From a virus: a stretch of DNA of 50,141 nt. How positions within the stretch are numbered: the stretch's first letter is position 1; every line of letters begins with the position of its first letter. The stretch spans positions 1-50,141 of IMG/VR virus record IMGVR_UViG_3300017991_000021; one strand, 5' to 3'. Shown here piece by piece: positions 40,771 through 48,205 of the stretch. The notes under the pieces were generated by a model. That model had not been told where the DNA came from. It saw nothing but the letters and a program-made list of their open reading frames with translations, and searched no databases. A program made the position numbers and the translations under genes.

Positions 40771-41186
40771 TTGGGCACTTTCACAGTGATCGCAACTTTT
40801 TTCGGTTTGACTTCGACGTGCTGAGCGAGCAACGAGAATACGTCGGGATACCGCTCTCGATACCATTCGTACCCTGCAACGTCTAGCTCATGCGTAGTCT
40901 TCGACTTGATTGGCGGTGGGTATTCGCAGCACTTGGCCGCACATGCGCAAATAGCCTCCACGTCGGCCTTGTAAGACAGGTCGCGCTTAACGGTGAGTTT
41001 ATAGCCACCCGAGAGAGAAACTGTTTGTTGCCCCCGCTCTTCGGTTGGAACGAGATCAGCAATCTGTTCCTCTATTGCAATACGGCGCTTGCGCGCAATA
41101 TCCTCCTCGGCTTTGGCGTCTAGCAAGTCGCCCGCGAGGCTATCTAGCCGGCGCAGCGCGAGATCGGTCAAAACGAATTGGGACAT
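40767..41186 (-). CDS. Conserved phage protein of recombination cluster
   Basis: 139 aa from ATG 41186 (GAGAGGATGTT before it). An N-terminal coiled helix (LDAKAEEDIARKRRIAIEEQI) is followed by a short beta region with GYKLTVKRDLSYKAD and a C-terminal part ending in basic beta strands. I recall similar proteins beside DUF669/Sak-type recombination genes and RecB-like nucleases in many siphoviruses and podoviruses. It probably belongs to that pathway, perhaps as an inhibitor of host nucleases or a ssDNA-binding helper. No enzymatic motif is seen. Confidence 0.68.
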   Translation of the reverse strand: MSQFVLTDLALRRLDSLAGDLLDAKAEEDIARKRRIAIEEQIADLVPTEERGQQTVSLSGGYKLTVKRDLSYKADVEAICACAAKCCEYPPPIKSKTTHELDVAGYEWYRERYPDVFSLLAQHVEVKPKKVAITVKVPK

Positions 41187-41211
41187 AACATCCTCTCGTG
41201 TAAAGAACCCC

Positions 41212-41255
41212 AGCGGCGGCGCGGGCACCCCCATTAGAAAGCCCGCGCCGCCGCT
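41212..41255 (-). terminator. 15-bp GC hairpin between DUF669 and next gene
   Basis: The arms 41212-41226 and 41241-41255 are perfectly complementary (AGCGGCGGCGCGGGC type) with a 14-base loop. Read leftward the stem is followed by GGGGTTCTTT, a weak T run. It may act as an attenuator that raises the ssDNA-binding protein level over downstream genes. Confidence 0.55.
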
Positions 41256-41276
41256 TCGGACAACCCCACCCCTACC

Positions 41277-41849
41277 CTAGCGCGCCCAGGGAGGCTTCGA
41301 TGCGCCGGCCGGCGGCGCCTGCTGCGCGGGCATGGCTTGTTGCATGGGATACTGTGGCGCGGCTTGCTGCGGCGGTTGCGCGACTGGAGGCTGAACTGAC
41401 GGCGCTTGCGCAGTGGCATACGGCGGTTGAAATGACTGCTGAACCGACGGCGCATCCTCAAAAGGCGTGTACGTGCGTATCTCGTTCTGGTCGTCCTTGA
41501 CCTTAACCGAGGCCACGCAAGCCTTGTTGAGAAGCTGACTACTATCGGCAATTGCCGCCAGGCCGACAGCCTGCCCGAGCGCCGCAAGTTGTCGTAGCCC
41601 GATTTCCACGCATTGCGTACTCGGATTCTGGATGTTGATTCGATCCCAGAGCTTGCGATTCTTGGCAGGGCCGTCCAGGACCACCATTTGTGTTTCCAGG
41701 TAGTGGCCGGTCCCGGCCTTGGTCTGCTTGACTTCGGCTTTCTCGATCAACACAGGGTATTTGCCCGGAGGCAGTACGTCGAAGTCCGATTGCGGCTCAA
41801 CACTGTGGGTATCAAAGCCTTGACCGAAGAGACTAGCGAGATCATTCAT
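41277..41849 (-). CDS. DUF669-like ssDNA-binding protein
   Basis: 190 aa from ATG 41849 with AGGAG 8 bases before it. The upstream in-frame extension is rejected because it covers a tRNA-like structure. DVLPPGKYPVLIEKAEVKQT, GTGHYLETQMVVLDGP and RKLWDRINIQNPS match DUF669 proteins, which accompany Sak4-type recombinases and behave like single-strand-binding proteins. The last 60 residues are Pro/Gln/Ala-rich and disordered, like SSB tails. It lies directly after the Sak4-like gene in the same unit. Confidence 0.85.
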   Translation of the reverse strand: MNDLASLFGQGFDTHSVEPQSDFDVLPPGKYPVLIEKAEVKQTKAGTGHYLETQMVVLDGPAKNRKLWDRINIQNPSTQCVEIGLRQLAALGQAVGLAAIADSSQLLNKACVASVKVKDDQNEIRTYTPFEDAPSVQQSFQPPYATAQAPSVQPPVAQPPQQAAPQYPMQQAMPAQQAPPAGASKPPWAR

Positions 41850-41904
41850 GTTTCGTTCTCCTGGGTGAAGTTGCGAAGTTACGGTCGGCGGTATCCGTTC
41901 ATAA

Positions 41905-41988
41905 GGGCCCTGGCGGGGAATCGAACCCCGTTTTTCTATCCAGGCAGCGTGATCTTGCATTGCAGCAAGAAAATTGCCTTCCAGGGCC
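41905..41988 (-). ncRNA. tRNA-like element with non-canonical body
   Basis: Read leftward it starts GGCCCTGG and ends with CCAGGGCC plus one C, giving an 8-bp acceptor-like stem (41981-41988 with 41906-41913). Next to it is a textbook T arm, CGGGGTTCGATTCCCCG (41914-41930). The remaining 50 bases do not form normal D and anticodon arms. Instead AGGCA pairs with TGCCT around a hairpin TCTTGC-TGCAAT-GCAAGA whose loop contains GCA, the Cys anticodon. CCA is not encoded. It may be a degenerate tRNA-Cys, a tRNA mimic, or a processing signal between the Sak4-like and DUF669 genes. Confidence 0.55.
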
Positions 41989-41992
41989 ATGA

Positions 41993-42781
41993 CTAAACAG
42001 AGGCCGCCGCGACGGCATCCATTGCGGCTTCCCACGACAACGGAAGCTCGTAGGGCAAGCGGCCATAGACTCCGCGACCCCCGCCGGGATGCGACGCTCG
42101 CTTCTGTGTGTAAAGGAATCGCTCGCCAGCCGCCACGTCAACAGCGCGCTTGGATTCCTTGCCAAAGCCGGCGTCCTCTTTGCGTACAACGGCCTTTGAT
42201 TTTGCAAACCAGATCACGTCAGCCCAGCGGAATAGCAGTGCTGATACCTTGTCGTGAACGTCAAACTGGTAAGTGTCGTAGCTCCCGTCAATCGGGTCGT
42301 CGTGGCGCTTGACTTTTACATGTCCGATTAGGATAGAAGCCATTCCGCGATCGTTGCGCAGCGCATCGAGCGCTTGCGTGATTGTGCGCCAGACATTTGC
42401 GGATTCCGTATACCCCTTAGCGTACCCGCCGCCGACCTTCTCGATGCTATCGACCTTGGCTGCCTGGCATACATGCTGCCAAATGACCGGCTCCAGGGCC
42501 GAGGCGGAATCGAGAACCACCGTGCGGTGCTCGTGCTGCTGCGAATACAAGGCGTAGAGCCAGCCAGTCACGTCCTCTAGTGTGTTGCACACCGGGGCGA
42601 CGGTGGCTCGGGCCTGGATACCGGGGTCGTCGCAACCCTCTTCGCCCTTGATGGGCAGTATAATCGGCGCATCGGAGCAGGCGGCGAAGGTGGTTTTGCC
42701 GATTTTCTCGACACCGAGAAGCACGATACGTGGTGGGCGAAGCTGGTTGCTTGGCTGAATGGCAGATAGATCAAAGGCCAT
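41993..42781 (-). CDS. Sak4-like RecA-fold ATPase
   Basis: 262 aa. Walker A GVEKIGKT (23-30) and Walker B TVVLDSASAL (Asp91) with a RecA-like arrangement and a conserved GHVKVKRHDDP segment near residue 155 are typical of the short Sak4/phage recombinase ATPases. The partner gene is the DUF669 protein next to it. Together they would anneal or exchange strands during phage recombination. GGAG lies 5-8 bases before the ATG. Confidence 0.88.
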   Translation of the reverse strand: MAFDLSAIQPSNQLRPPRIVLLGVEKIGKTTFAACSDAPIILPIKGEEGCDDPGIQARATVAPVCNTLEDVTGWLYALYSQQHEHRTVVLDSASALEPVIWQHVCQAAKVDSIEKVGGGYAKGYTESANVWRTITQALDALRNDRGMASILIGHVKVKRHDDPIDGSYDTYQFDVHDKVSALLFRWADVIWFAKSKAVVRKEDAGFGKESKRAVDVAAGERFLYTQKRASHPGGGRGVYGRLPYELPLSWEAAMDAVAAASV

Positions 42782-42816
42782 AGCTGATCTCCTGTTGAGG
42801 TGTGTAAACGCGCCGG

Positions 42817-43035
42817 CTACGGCACAAGTCTGATGGTCAGCTTGACTTCGTTGTCGTCATCCTCGTAGTAATTGCCGAACGCGAGTTCCTCAATAATGTC
42901 TGCGAGAAAGTTCGCGGCGTCATACCGAGCTTCGTTCATCATGCCGTCTACCCACATCGGCGAAAGTAGCTCGCCGACAGTCCCGATTGCGGCCTCTTCG
43001 CCTGCTGCGGTTTCCATAAATACCTTACGATTCAT
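42817..43035 (-). CDS. Small acidic protein
   Basis: 72 aa from ATG 43035 (TGGAG 8 bases before it), within the last bases of the preceding HTH gene. It is helical and acidic (YDAANFLADIIEELAFGNYYEDDDNEVKLTIRL in parts). No family recognised. Small acidic early proteins of phages often bind host enzymes or mimic DNA, but nothing here supports a specific target. Confidence 0.6.
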   Translation of the reverse strand: MNRKVFMETAAGEEAAIGTVGELLSPMWVDGMMNEARYDAANFLADIIEELAFGNYYEDDDNEVKLTIRLVP

Positions 43036-43291
43036 TGCGCTTGCTCCATTTAAGATGTGCCTTTCGGCGCGCCATTCTCTCGCGGCCGGGAAGATGGTGA
43101 ACAACTGTCTTCGTTCGAGATTCAATGAGTGCAACCAAGTCACTCTCGCGGATGCGCCGCCGAGGTCTAGTGGCCGGTTGGGTCAGCGTCATGTCCACGT
43201 ATGGCAGTACGCCATACTGAATGAGCCGCTGTATGGCCCGAGGCTTGACTGCCAATCGCTCGGCTGCTTCGGGGATGGTGAGTAACTGCAT
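43025..43291 (-). CDS. Excisionase/MerR-type HTH protein
   Basis: 88 aa from ATG 43291 (GAGG upstream). LTIPEAAERLAVKPRAIQRL followed by IQYGVLPYVDM and RRRIRESDLVALIES is a complete helix-turn-helix-17 winged domain, typical of excisionases and small phage regulators. A basic tail (RMARRKAHLKWSKR) follows. It could be the directionality factor for the tyrosine recombinase, encoded far away on the opposite strand, or a regulator of the early genes. Confidence 0.8.
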   Translation of the reverse strand: MQLLTIPEAAERLAVKPRAIQRLIQYGVLPYVDMTLTQPATRPRRRIRESDLVALIESRTKTVVHHLPGRERMARRKAHLKWSKRNES

Positions 43292-43360
43292 TGCTTGCCT
43301 CGACTGTATACCCCTAGTGTAATTGAGTATGCGGCCCGGAGCGGGCCGAAATTGGCCCAT

Positions 43361-43804
43361 TTAGTCATCCCACTCAAAAGAAACTCGGCTTCTGTGTGAC
43401 ACTAGCTCGCATGGCAGGCCACACTCTAAGAGGCGCATGTTCGCTTTGGAACATGCGCGCCGAATGGCGTCATCGCTAGTACGCTCGCCCCAGACCTGAT
43501 CCTGCAATGCCTCGTAGCTCACGCGCCCATGCGTGTAAACGTACTGGAGTAGTCGGTACTGAGTGGGCGAGAGGCGTGCGCTGCGATCTTGGCAATGCAC
43601 CGTGGCGGTATCATCGCAAAACCGCACGCTTGCCTTTCGGCGTTGCCGAGCCTCACACAGACACCCCGCAGGCAAGTCAAGTTCTAGGAGCCCATCTTCG
43701 CGGCGTACCGCCTTTTGGATGGCGACGACTAGCTCCTGGTCTGTCAGCGCAAATAGCATCAGCACGCAATGGGAGAAGAGACGGGAAAGAGGGGAGAATG
43801 ACAC
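43361..43804 (-). CDS. Winged-helix regulator (OmpR-type DNA-binding domain)
   Basis: 147 aa if it starts at GTG 43804, three bases after the previous stop; an in-frame ATG at 43759 would give 132 aa. Neither has a strong ribosome site. Residues about 78-147 (RLSPTQYRLLQYVYTHG, SYEALQDQVWG, DDAIRRACSKANMRL) form an OmpR/PhoB-type winged helix without a receiver domain. The N-terminal part is small and Cys-containing. Probably a transcription factor for middle or late genes. Confidence 0.78.
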   Translation of the reverse strand: MSFSPLSRLFSHCVLMLFALTDQELVVAIQKAVRREDGLLELDLPAGCLCEARQRRKASVRFCDDTATVHCQDRSARLSPTQYRLLQYVYTHGRVSYEALQDQVWGERTSDDAIRRACSKANMRLLECGLPCELVSHRSRVSFEWDD

Positions 43805-43807
43805 TGA

Positions 43808-44386
43808 TTACTTAGCGTCAGCGCAGGCCATTTCGCCACCGCAAGCACAGGTGGGCGGCCCCACGTCCTCTAGCCACTTCCTTGTCATGCGCACGATACA
43901 CCCGCAGTCCTGGCACTCGACCTTTAACATACGAGTGCCCTGTTTCTTCGGTGCGTTGCTGCCAGTGAGTTCAGCATGAGGGTAGGGGCCGAGGGCGCTG
44001 GCTATTTGTTGCAGCCGTTCCGTCAACTCTTCGCCGGCATTAGTTGCCGTCATCTTGCCTTCTGGGCCAATATCCAAAGCCAGTGCCCGAAAGGCTCCGC
44101 GGTGCTTGCACTCCAAGCCCACGACACAATGCACAAGCTCATGCACGAGTGTTGCAGCAACTTCGATAGGGTCGCGTAGCGCGGGCGAAATGAAAATCTC
44201 GAAAGTATCGTCTGCGCTGCACTTACTTGACCACGCTTCGCCAATGCGCCTCTTCTTGGTTGCTAAGGCTCCTTTAGACGGCCATGAGCACGATACGCGC
44301 ACCCTTTCTGGTACTGACCTTCCTAGCATTGCGAAATTGTGGCACAGGTGCCGCATACATTCTGTCAACCATGCTTCTCTGTTCAC
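43808..44386 (-). CDS. SprT-like metallopeptidase with zinc ribbon
   Basis: 192 aa, GTG start with AGGAG 8 bases before it. LVHELVHCVVG (HExxH) followed by CKHRGAFRALALDIG is the SprT/Spartan zinc site, and a C-terminal CQDCGC...CACGG zinc ribbon completes the family architecture. Such proteases cleave proteins bound to DNA. With the shorter protein at 31630-31938 this phage carries two different SprT-like enzymes. It could remove host DNA-bound proteins or crosslinks at phage forks. Confidence 0.85.
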   Translation of the reverse strand: MNREAWLTECMRHLCHNFAMLGRSVPERVRVSCSWPSKGALATKKRRIGEAWSSKCSADDTFEIFISPALRDPIEVAATLVHELVHCVVGLECKHRGAFRALALDIGPEGKMTATNAGEELTERLQQIASALGPYPHAELTGSNAPKKQGTRMLKVECQDCGCIVRMTRKWLEDVGPPTCACGGEMACADAK

Positions 44387-44403
44387 TGGTGCTACTCCTG
44401 GGG

Positions 44404-44619
44404 TTATTCCACAAACATAAGGTCGCCAAACTCTACCGGGCCAAGTTGGCGCACTTGCTTAGCGGACAAGCCGAGCTTGACAGCGCCACGATAGGCAAGT
44501 TCTGGATTGACGGCATGGACTGCGCAGAGGGTGTAGATTGTCATGGCAAGCCACGGCTTACCTTTCGCGTTTGCTGCGCCAACCTGGCGCGCACGATCAA
44601 GAGCCTGTTGGTACGTCAC
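44404..44619 (-). CDS. Small helical protein
   Basis: 71 aa, GTG start with GGAGTAACACCA before it, one of several genes here with that leader. It begins MTYQQALDRARQV and ends in an acidic segment (QLGPVEFGDLMFVE). The N-terminal MTYQQ is shared with the 141-aa protein at 47136-47561, perhaps by common descent of the start region. No function assigned. Confidence 0.6.
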   Translation of the reverse strand: MTYQQALDRARQVGAANAKGKPWLAMTIYTLCAVHAVNPELAYRGAVKLGLSAKQVRQLGPVEFGDLMFVE

Positions 44620-44624
44620 TGGTG

Positions 44625-44819
44625 TTACTCCGGGGTGAAAGGCTGACCTTCATTCTCGCACGTCATCCATAGTTTGCCTTTAGCAAGCCGGCGAAAGAAA
44701 TTAGCCAAGCCGCGCATGTCACCGGCGGCCTCGGCCTTCGTGTCATAGGGTCCGTACTCCATTACGGTGTCTGGCACGCCGGTAATCCACCATGCGCCGT
44801 TGCGTTGCTCTAGGTCCAC
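44625..44819 (-). CDS. Small conserved phage protein
   Basis: 64 aa, GTG start with GGAGTAATCGCC leader. RNGAWWITGVPDTVMEYGPY and TKAEAAGDMRGLANFFRR follow a pattern I recall from many phage genomes (Trp-Trp-Ile-Thr, Gly-Pro-Tyr, Lys-Ala-Glu-Ala, Arg-Gly-Leu), where it appears as a small early protein of unknown role. Fold probably beta-alpha. It is packed tightly between neighbours. Confidence 0.7.
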   Translation of the reverse strand: MDLEQRNGAWWITGVPDTVMEYGPYDTKAEAAGDMRGLANFFRRLAKGKLWMTCENEGQPFTPE

Positions 44820-44824
44820 GGCGA

Positions 44825-45019
44825 TTACTCCAGTTCGCGAATCACAAGATAGACAATCCCGAGGTCGCCTGGGTCGCTTGGGTCGCAGGAGTCGCGTTCA
44901 ACGCGCAGCACTGGCGCTCCGGCGTTGTCACCATCTGTACCGGGGTCATCGAGAATTACCACTACCGGCGCGTTGGCAGGGAGGCAACCCAGTAGTCTCC
45001 ATAATTCCTTAACGGTCAC
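44825..45019 (-). CDS. Small acidic protein
   Basis: 64 aa, GTG start with GAGGTAAGC just before it. Pattern: a helix (ELWRLLGCLPANAP), a strand (VVVILDD), an acidic loop and a last strand (LGIVYLVIRELE). This looks like a compact single-domain acidic protein, a common format for phage anti-host factors, but no family is recognised. The first hairpin leader element of this region lies directly upstream (45062-45110). Confidence 0.6.
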   Translation of the reverse strand: MTVKELWRLLGCLPANAPVVVILDDPGTDGDNAGAPVLRVERDSCDPSDPGDLGIVYLVIRELE

Positions 45020-45061
45020 GCTTACCTCACGTTGCTAGAGTGCTTGCCTTTCGGCGTTACT

Positions 45062-45110
45062 GGACGATCCGGCGCGACCCCGTGCGCGACGGGGCCGGGC
45101 CGGGCCGTCC
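45062..45110 (-). promoter_or_regulatory. Hairpin leader element 1
   Basis: Between the stop at 45125 and the start at 45019. GGACG (45062-45066) pairs with CGTCC (45106-45110), and an inner stem CCCCGT/ACGGGG (45078-45083, 45089-45094) closes a 5-base loop. Read leftward it is followed by AACGCCGAAAGGCAAG and a CTAG, as in the other elements. A weak T context argues against simple termination. Confidence 0.6.
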
Positions 45111-45124
45111 TTGGCCGGCGGGTG

Positions 45125-45823
45125 TTACCCTTTCGTCGTCAGATAGCCACGGATTGCGGCACTGGCGTCCCGAATGACCTTGGCGTAGGTCTTGGACTCG
45201 CGGCCGGTCAGTTCCGCAAGCCGCTTTTCCGGGTCGCCGGTGGTCATTTCGGCGAGTGCTTGCCCGGCAAGCTCATACACCGGCCGGCGGGTCGCTTGCT
45301 TTGCGGCGCGGCGGGCGGCCTTGAGCTTGTCCTTAGCAGCTTGGACGGCCGCCTCCGCGTCCGCGACGGCCCGCTCTTCTACCGTCAACTCGCGTTCCGT
45401 CTCTGCGGTCTGGGGTTTCTTCGGTGGCATAGTTGCCTCCTCTGGGGTTGGTGATTGGCCTTTAGGTAGGCCGGCCTCATACGCTTCCCTGATACTGACT
45501 AAGCGCTCCCTCCATGCTGCGCGATGACACTCATAGGGTGTGCCGATAAATAACGCATCGGTAGCTTCGGCTTCCCAATTCAGTTCGCGCGCCATTAGCT
45601 GTGCAAGCCGTTCGGCCTGATTCAGCGACGGGCAGGACGCAATACCCGGCGGGAGCACGCTTAGGCCGCTGCCAATATGAGTCAGTCCCCATTCGCGTTT
45701 GTTCGGTTTGCCGGTGCGCGGGTCCAGCATGTTGTGTATAGCGAGCCCGGGCGTGACCAGATACGCGGGCATGGTGTACTTGCGCCCGCACGTAGTTTTA
45801 AGCGAAATAGTTACGCGCTTCAC
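45125..45823 (-). CDS. Early protein with coiled-coil C terminus
   Basis: 232 aa, GTG start with GGGAGTAAATC before it. The N-terminal 110 residues form one mixed domain (MPAYLVTPGLAIHNM, LTHIGSGLSVLPPG) that I do not recognise. A Pro/Glu linker leads to a helical Ala/Arg/Lys-rich coiled coil (about 145-180) and a helical basic C terminus. It could dimerise and bind nucleic acid. Function unknown. Confidence 0.65.
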   Translation of the reverse strand: MKRVTISLKTTCGRKYTMPAYLVTPGLAIHNMLDPRTGKPNKREWGLTHIGSGLSVLPPGIASCPSLNQAERLAQLMARELNWEAEATDALFIGTPYECHRAAWRERLVSIREAYEAGLPKGQSPTPEEATMPPKKPQTAETERELTVEERAVADAEAAVQAAKDKLKAARRAAKQATRRPVYELAGQALAEMTTGDPEKRLAELTGRESKTYAKVIRDASAAIRGYLTTKG

Positions 45824-45826
45824 GAT

Positions 45827-46195
45827 TTACTCCCTGTTTAAGTCCCACAACTCGCGGTAATTATCCAAGACAAGTCGCTGGCAACCCGGCGGCAGGTCGC
45901 CGAACGGAATCCGCATACCTAAGTGACACTTGCGGCCGTAGGCCGGGGGCCACTTGCCCTTCGGCGAATCAACTTGCTCTCGGCTTGAGCCGTGCTGCCC
46001 AAAGCCCTGCGGATGGAACGGCGCAGCGTTCATTGCCAGATACGCAAACTCTCCGCCGGTTTTGTGGCGGTAGTTACCGGTGTAGACCACGGTGTAGCGG
46101 TCAATAGTTTCCCCGCCATTGTCGTAACAGCGAATCCAGTGGGGCACGCCGTTCGGCATAAGCCGTTCGCGGCGCTCTTGCTCACGTTTCGTCAT
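45827..46195 (-). CDS. Conserved phage early protein
   Basis: 122 aa with GGAGTTAGCAAC before the ATG. PHWIRCYDNGGETIDRYTVVYTGNYR, read in parts, with GFGQHG and GRKCHLGMRIPFGDLP is a pattern I recall from a widely shared phage family of unknown function, found in phages of many Proteobacteria and others. A compact beta-rich domain is likely. It lies in a string of similar small early genes. Confidence 0.75.
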   Translation of the reverse strand: MTKREQERRERLMPNGVPHWIRCYDNGGETIDRYTVVYTGNYRHKTGGEFAYLAMNAAPFHPQGFGQHGSSREQVDSPKGKWPPAYGRKCHLGMRIPFGDLPPGCQRLVLDNYRELWDLNRE

Positions 46196-46220
46196 GTTGC
46201 TAACTCCAAGGTGCTAGGGT

Positions 46221-46270
46221 GGACAAGCCGCCGGGCGACCGTCTTGCGACAGAAGCCGGGCGGGCCGTCC
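46221..46270 (-). promoter_or_regulatory. Hairpin leader element 2
   Basis: Between the stop at 46285 and the start at 46195. GGAC/GTCC (46221-46224, 46267-46270) encloses a CUGUC-GCAA-GACGG hairpin (46239-46252) with a GNRA loop when read leftward, and a CCGG-CCGG pair between them. CCGGGCAATGG precedes it and CTAGCACC follows, as in its siblings. Confidence 0.6.
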
Positions 46271-46284
46271 ATTGCCCGGCGCGT

Positions 46285-46998
46285 TTACACGCGCCAGTTC
46301 TGGCTTGCCATGTTCCGGCGCCACTCGTCGCGCCACTGGTCGCGGGTCAAGATTCGCCGATACCACGTTTCGCGCACCCCTTCGCTAGATACCACGGTTC
46401 CGAAGTGCTGCGCGGATACACCGGGTTCGGTATCCTCCGGCTTGCCGGTCACTGTGTAGCCGGCGGCTTCAAGTTGTGCCGTCACGTCGCGTGCCATTTC
46501 TTCGCGAACGTACTTCTCGGCGTATTCGGAGTCGTCGATTCCCCATACTGAGGCGCTGTATTCTTCGCCACCGATAGCGAAGTTGCACCGCACGCCGTAC
46601 CATTCCCAGCCGTTCTCATACCAGTTGCATAGGGTTCGCAAAGTGCGGCGGCGTTCTGCCGCGACGGCTTCCATTGCCACTTGCTTTGTGGCACCGCTGT
46701 TGCGTAGGTACTGGTAAATGCCGTAATCCTCGTCGGTGGGGAGCGTGATAATGATGCGCTCGCGGTCCCAATCGCACCATACGCAACCTTGCATCTTGCG
46801 GGTGTCGGGGCAAGTATCAGGCCGATAGCGGTGCTCTTCGATTGTCTCGTGCTCGAATCCGTCGCACGATTCCCACGGTGGCTCGCCGTGGTCATCGGGC
46901 ACAACCGTTGTGGCGGCAAGTATGTCGTCGAAATTGACGACGGCGGGGTGTGTTTCGACGACAATCATCGTGTCGTCATGTCTGACTGTACTTTGCAT
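46285..46998 (-). CDS. Conserved phage early protein with Cys cluster
   Basis: 237 aa with GGAGCAATCACC before the ATG. PPWESCDGFEHE and the CPDTRKMQGCVWCDWD cluster (likely zinc-binding), followed by IIITLPTDEDYGIYQYLRN and a helical region with ATKQVAMEAVAAERRR, fit a phage protein family I recall as common but uncharacterised. No enzymatic residues stand out. Confidence 0.7.
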   Translation of the reverse strand: MQSTVRHDDTMIVVETHPAVVNFDDILAATTVVPDDHGEPPWESCDGFEHETIEEHRYRPDTCPDTRKMQGCVWCDWDRERIIITLPTDEDYGIYQYLRNSGATKQVAMEAVAAERRRTLRTLCNWYENGWEWYGVRCNFAIGGEEYSASVWGIDDSEYAEKYVREEMARDVTAQLEAAGYTVTGKPEDTEPGVSAQHFGTVVSSEGVRETWYRRILTRDQWRDEWRRNMASQNWRV

Positions 46999-47068
46999 GG
47001 TGATTGCTCCGAGGTGGTGGTTCTTAGACAGTACGGGTTACTTACCTTTTGGCGTTACTAGGGGTTGC

Positions 47069-47121
47069 GGGATAGGCCGTCGGGCGCCACTCGCGACAAG
47101 AGGCGCCGGGCGGGCTATCCC
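47069..47121 (-). promoter_or_regulatory. Hairpin leader element 3
   Basis: GGGATAG (47069-47075) pairs with CTATCCC (47115-47121) and GGCGCC with GGCGCC inside, about 17 paired positions of 20 per arm around a 13-base apical region. It lies between the stop at 47136 and the start at 46998. Downstream, read leftward: GCAACCCCTAGTAACGCCAAAAGGTAAG, shown in parts in the other entries. Confidence 0.7.
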
Positions 47122-47135
47122 TGCCCGGGGCGTTG

Positions 47136-47561
47136 CTATTCCAAGTACAATTGGCCGTCGTCGCCCACGTACACGTAGCACTCTCCGAAGTGCTTAGCAG
47201 CTTCGGTCAATCGGTCGCCCACGTCGCCTAGCTCGCGGTCCCAAAAGCCGGCGCCGTGCCCGTTGCGCGTAAGCCAAAAGCCATGTCCGGCCATTGCCAT
47301 ATCGGTATAATGCGGGTGCGAATAATCCGCTTCGCCAAGCGCTTCCCCATTGTCCTCTTGGAAGCGCCGGCAATCGTCGATTGCCTTTTCCAGCGCTTCC
47401 GGGGCGAAGTCTGTCAAGTCGAAATTGCGGTCAAGGGGTTCGCCCCCTTGCGGGGTGGAGTTGTCTGTTTCCGCCCACAACGCACACTCCAAGTACGCGC
47501 GGGTAAAGTCGTCTAGCTTACGCGCCACGGCGTTAAGCGCTTTCACTTGCTGGTACGTCAT
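47136..47561 (-). CDS. Conserved phage protein (FWLTRNGHGAGFWDR type)
   Basis: 141 aa with GGAGTAACACCCT before the ATG. The C-terminal half (GHGFWLTRNGHGAGFWDRE, GDRLTEAAK and VYVGDDGQLYLE) is a conserved phage family signature I know from many unrelated phages, with no known function. The N-terminal half is helical with an acidic run. Flanked by hairpin elements on both sides. Confidence 0.8.
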   Translation of the reverse strand: MTYQQVKALNAVARKLDDFTRAYLECALWAETDNSTPQGGEPLDRNFDLTDFAPEALEKAIDDCRRFQEDNGEALGEADYSHPHYTDMAMAGHGFWLTRNGHGAGFWDRELGDVGDRLTEAAKHFGECYVYVGDDGQLYLE

Positions 47562-47614
47562 AGGGTGTTACTCCAAGGGGCGTTACTTACCTTTTGGCGT
47601 TACTAGGGGTTGCG

Positions 47615-47664
47615 GGATAAGCCACCCGGCGCCCGTTGCGGAACGGGCGCCGGGTGGGCAATCC
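47615..47664 (-). promoter_or_regulatory. Hairpin leader element 4
   Basis: A perfect 16-bp stem (47622-47637 with 47642-47657, loop GCGG) is enclosed by GGAT/ATCC (47615-47618, 47661-47664) with a 3-by-3 internal loop. It lies between the stop at 47681 and the start at 47561. Read leftward it is followed by CCCGCAACCCCTAGTAACG and then CCAAAAGGTAAG and the GGAG leader. The clearest member of the set. Confidence 0.75.
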
Positions 47665-47680
47665 ATGCCCGGCGCGGGTG

Positions 47681-47968
47681 CTAGATCGGTTGCGGTTCGC
47701 CCCGTAACGCGGGGTGATCGGGGAATCGGCTTGCGATATGATCGGTAAGGCAAGCGCTAAACTCATTAGAGCAGCACTCTTGATCCCAGCGCCCTCCGTC
47801 GATGCACAGGTCAATCAAGTCGCCATTGCCGTCGAATTGCGCGAACATGCGCCGGCCCCGTAATTCCGAACACGGCCAAGCGGCGCCGGGCCGGGTGGCC
47901 CAAGCGTGGGTGTCTTCGGCAGATAGCCGCACGTTTAGCACGTCGCCGGGGAGTTGCTTGATTTGCAT
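47681..47968 (-). CDS. Conserved small phage protein
   Basis: 95 aa with GGAGCACACCCT before the ATG. The run LRVRLSAEDTHAWA-like start (VLNVRLSAEDTHAWATRPG), AAWPCSELRGRR and FAQFDGNGDLIDLCIDGG recall a phage protein family seen in many genomes. Small beta-rich domain, no known role. The Cys pair CC near residue 66 is not conserved in what I recall. Confidence 0.75.
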   Translation of the reverse strand: MQIKQLPGDVLNVRLSAEDTHAWATRPGAAWPCSELRGRRMFAQFDGNGDLIDLCIDGGRWDQECCSNEFSACLTDHIASRFPDHPALRGEPQPI

Positions 47969-48025
47969 AGGGTGTGCTCCGTGGTATTGCGTTCCAGGTT
48001 GTGGGGCACTTGCCTTTCGGCGCTG

Positions 48026-48205
48026 TTATGCTCGATAGGCTTGCTGGCAATCGTCCGAGCAACACTTTTGCCAGGGTGATTCTGGGGTGAATAACGCGCC
48101 ACACCATCGGCACTGACGGCCCTCAGTGCGCCACTTGGTAGGGCAACCTAATTCGTGGCACACCACGCCATTGATAACCAGCGCGTCACAAGATTCGCAG
48201 AGCAT
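48026..48205 (-). CDS. Small double zinc-motif protein
   Basis: 59 aa from ATG 48205; AAAGG 7 bases before it decides the start. Two zinc-type sites: LCESCDALV with a later CHELGC, and CRWCGALF with CCSDDC. Such proteins bind zinc and usually nucleic acid. The gene lies after a doubled CTAG-CAA leader without a large hairpin. Confidence 0.7.
   Translation of the reverse strand: MLCESCDALVINGVVCHELGCPTKWRTEGRQCRWCGALFTPESPWQKCCSDDCQQAYRA

Noticed and set aside
41850-42035. N-terminal extension of the DUF669 gene to 42035
   Set aside because: The extension would translate through the tRNA-like structure; the ATG at 41849 has AGGAG at good spacing and the family begins there.
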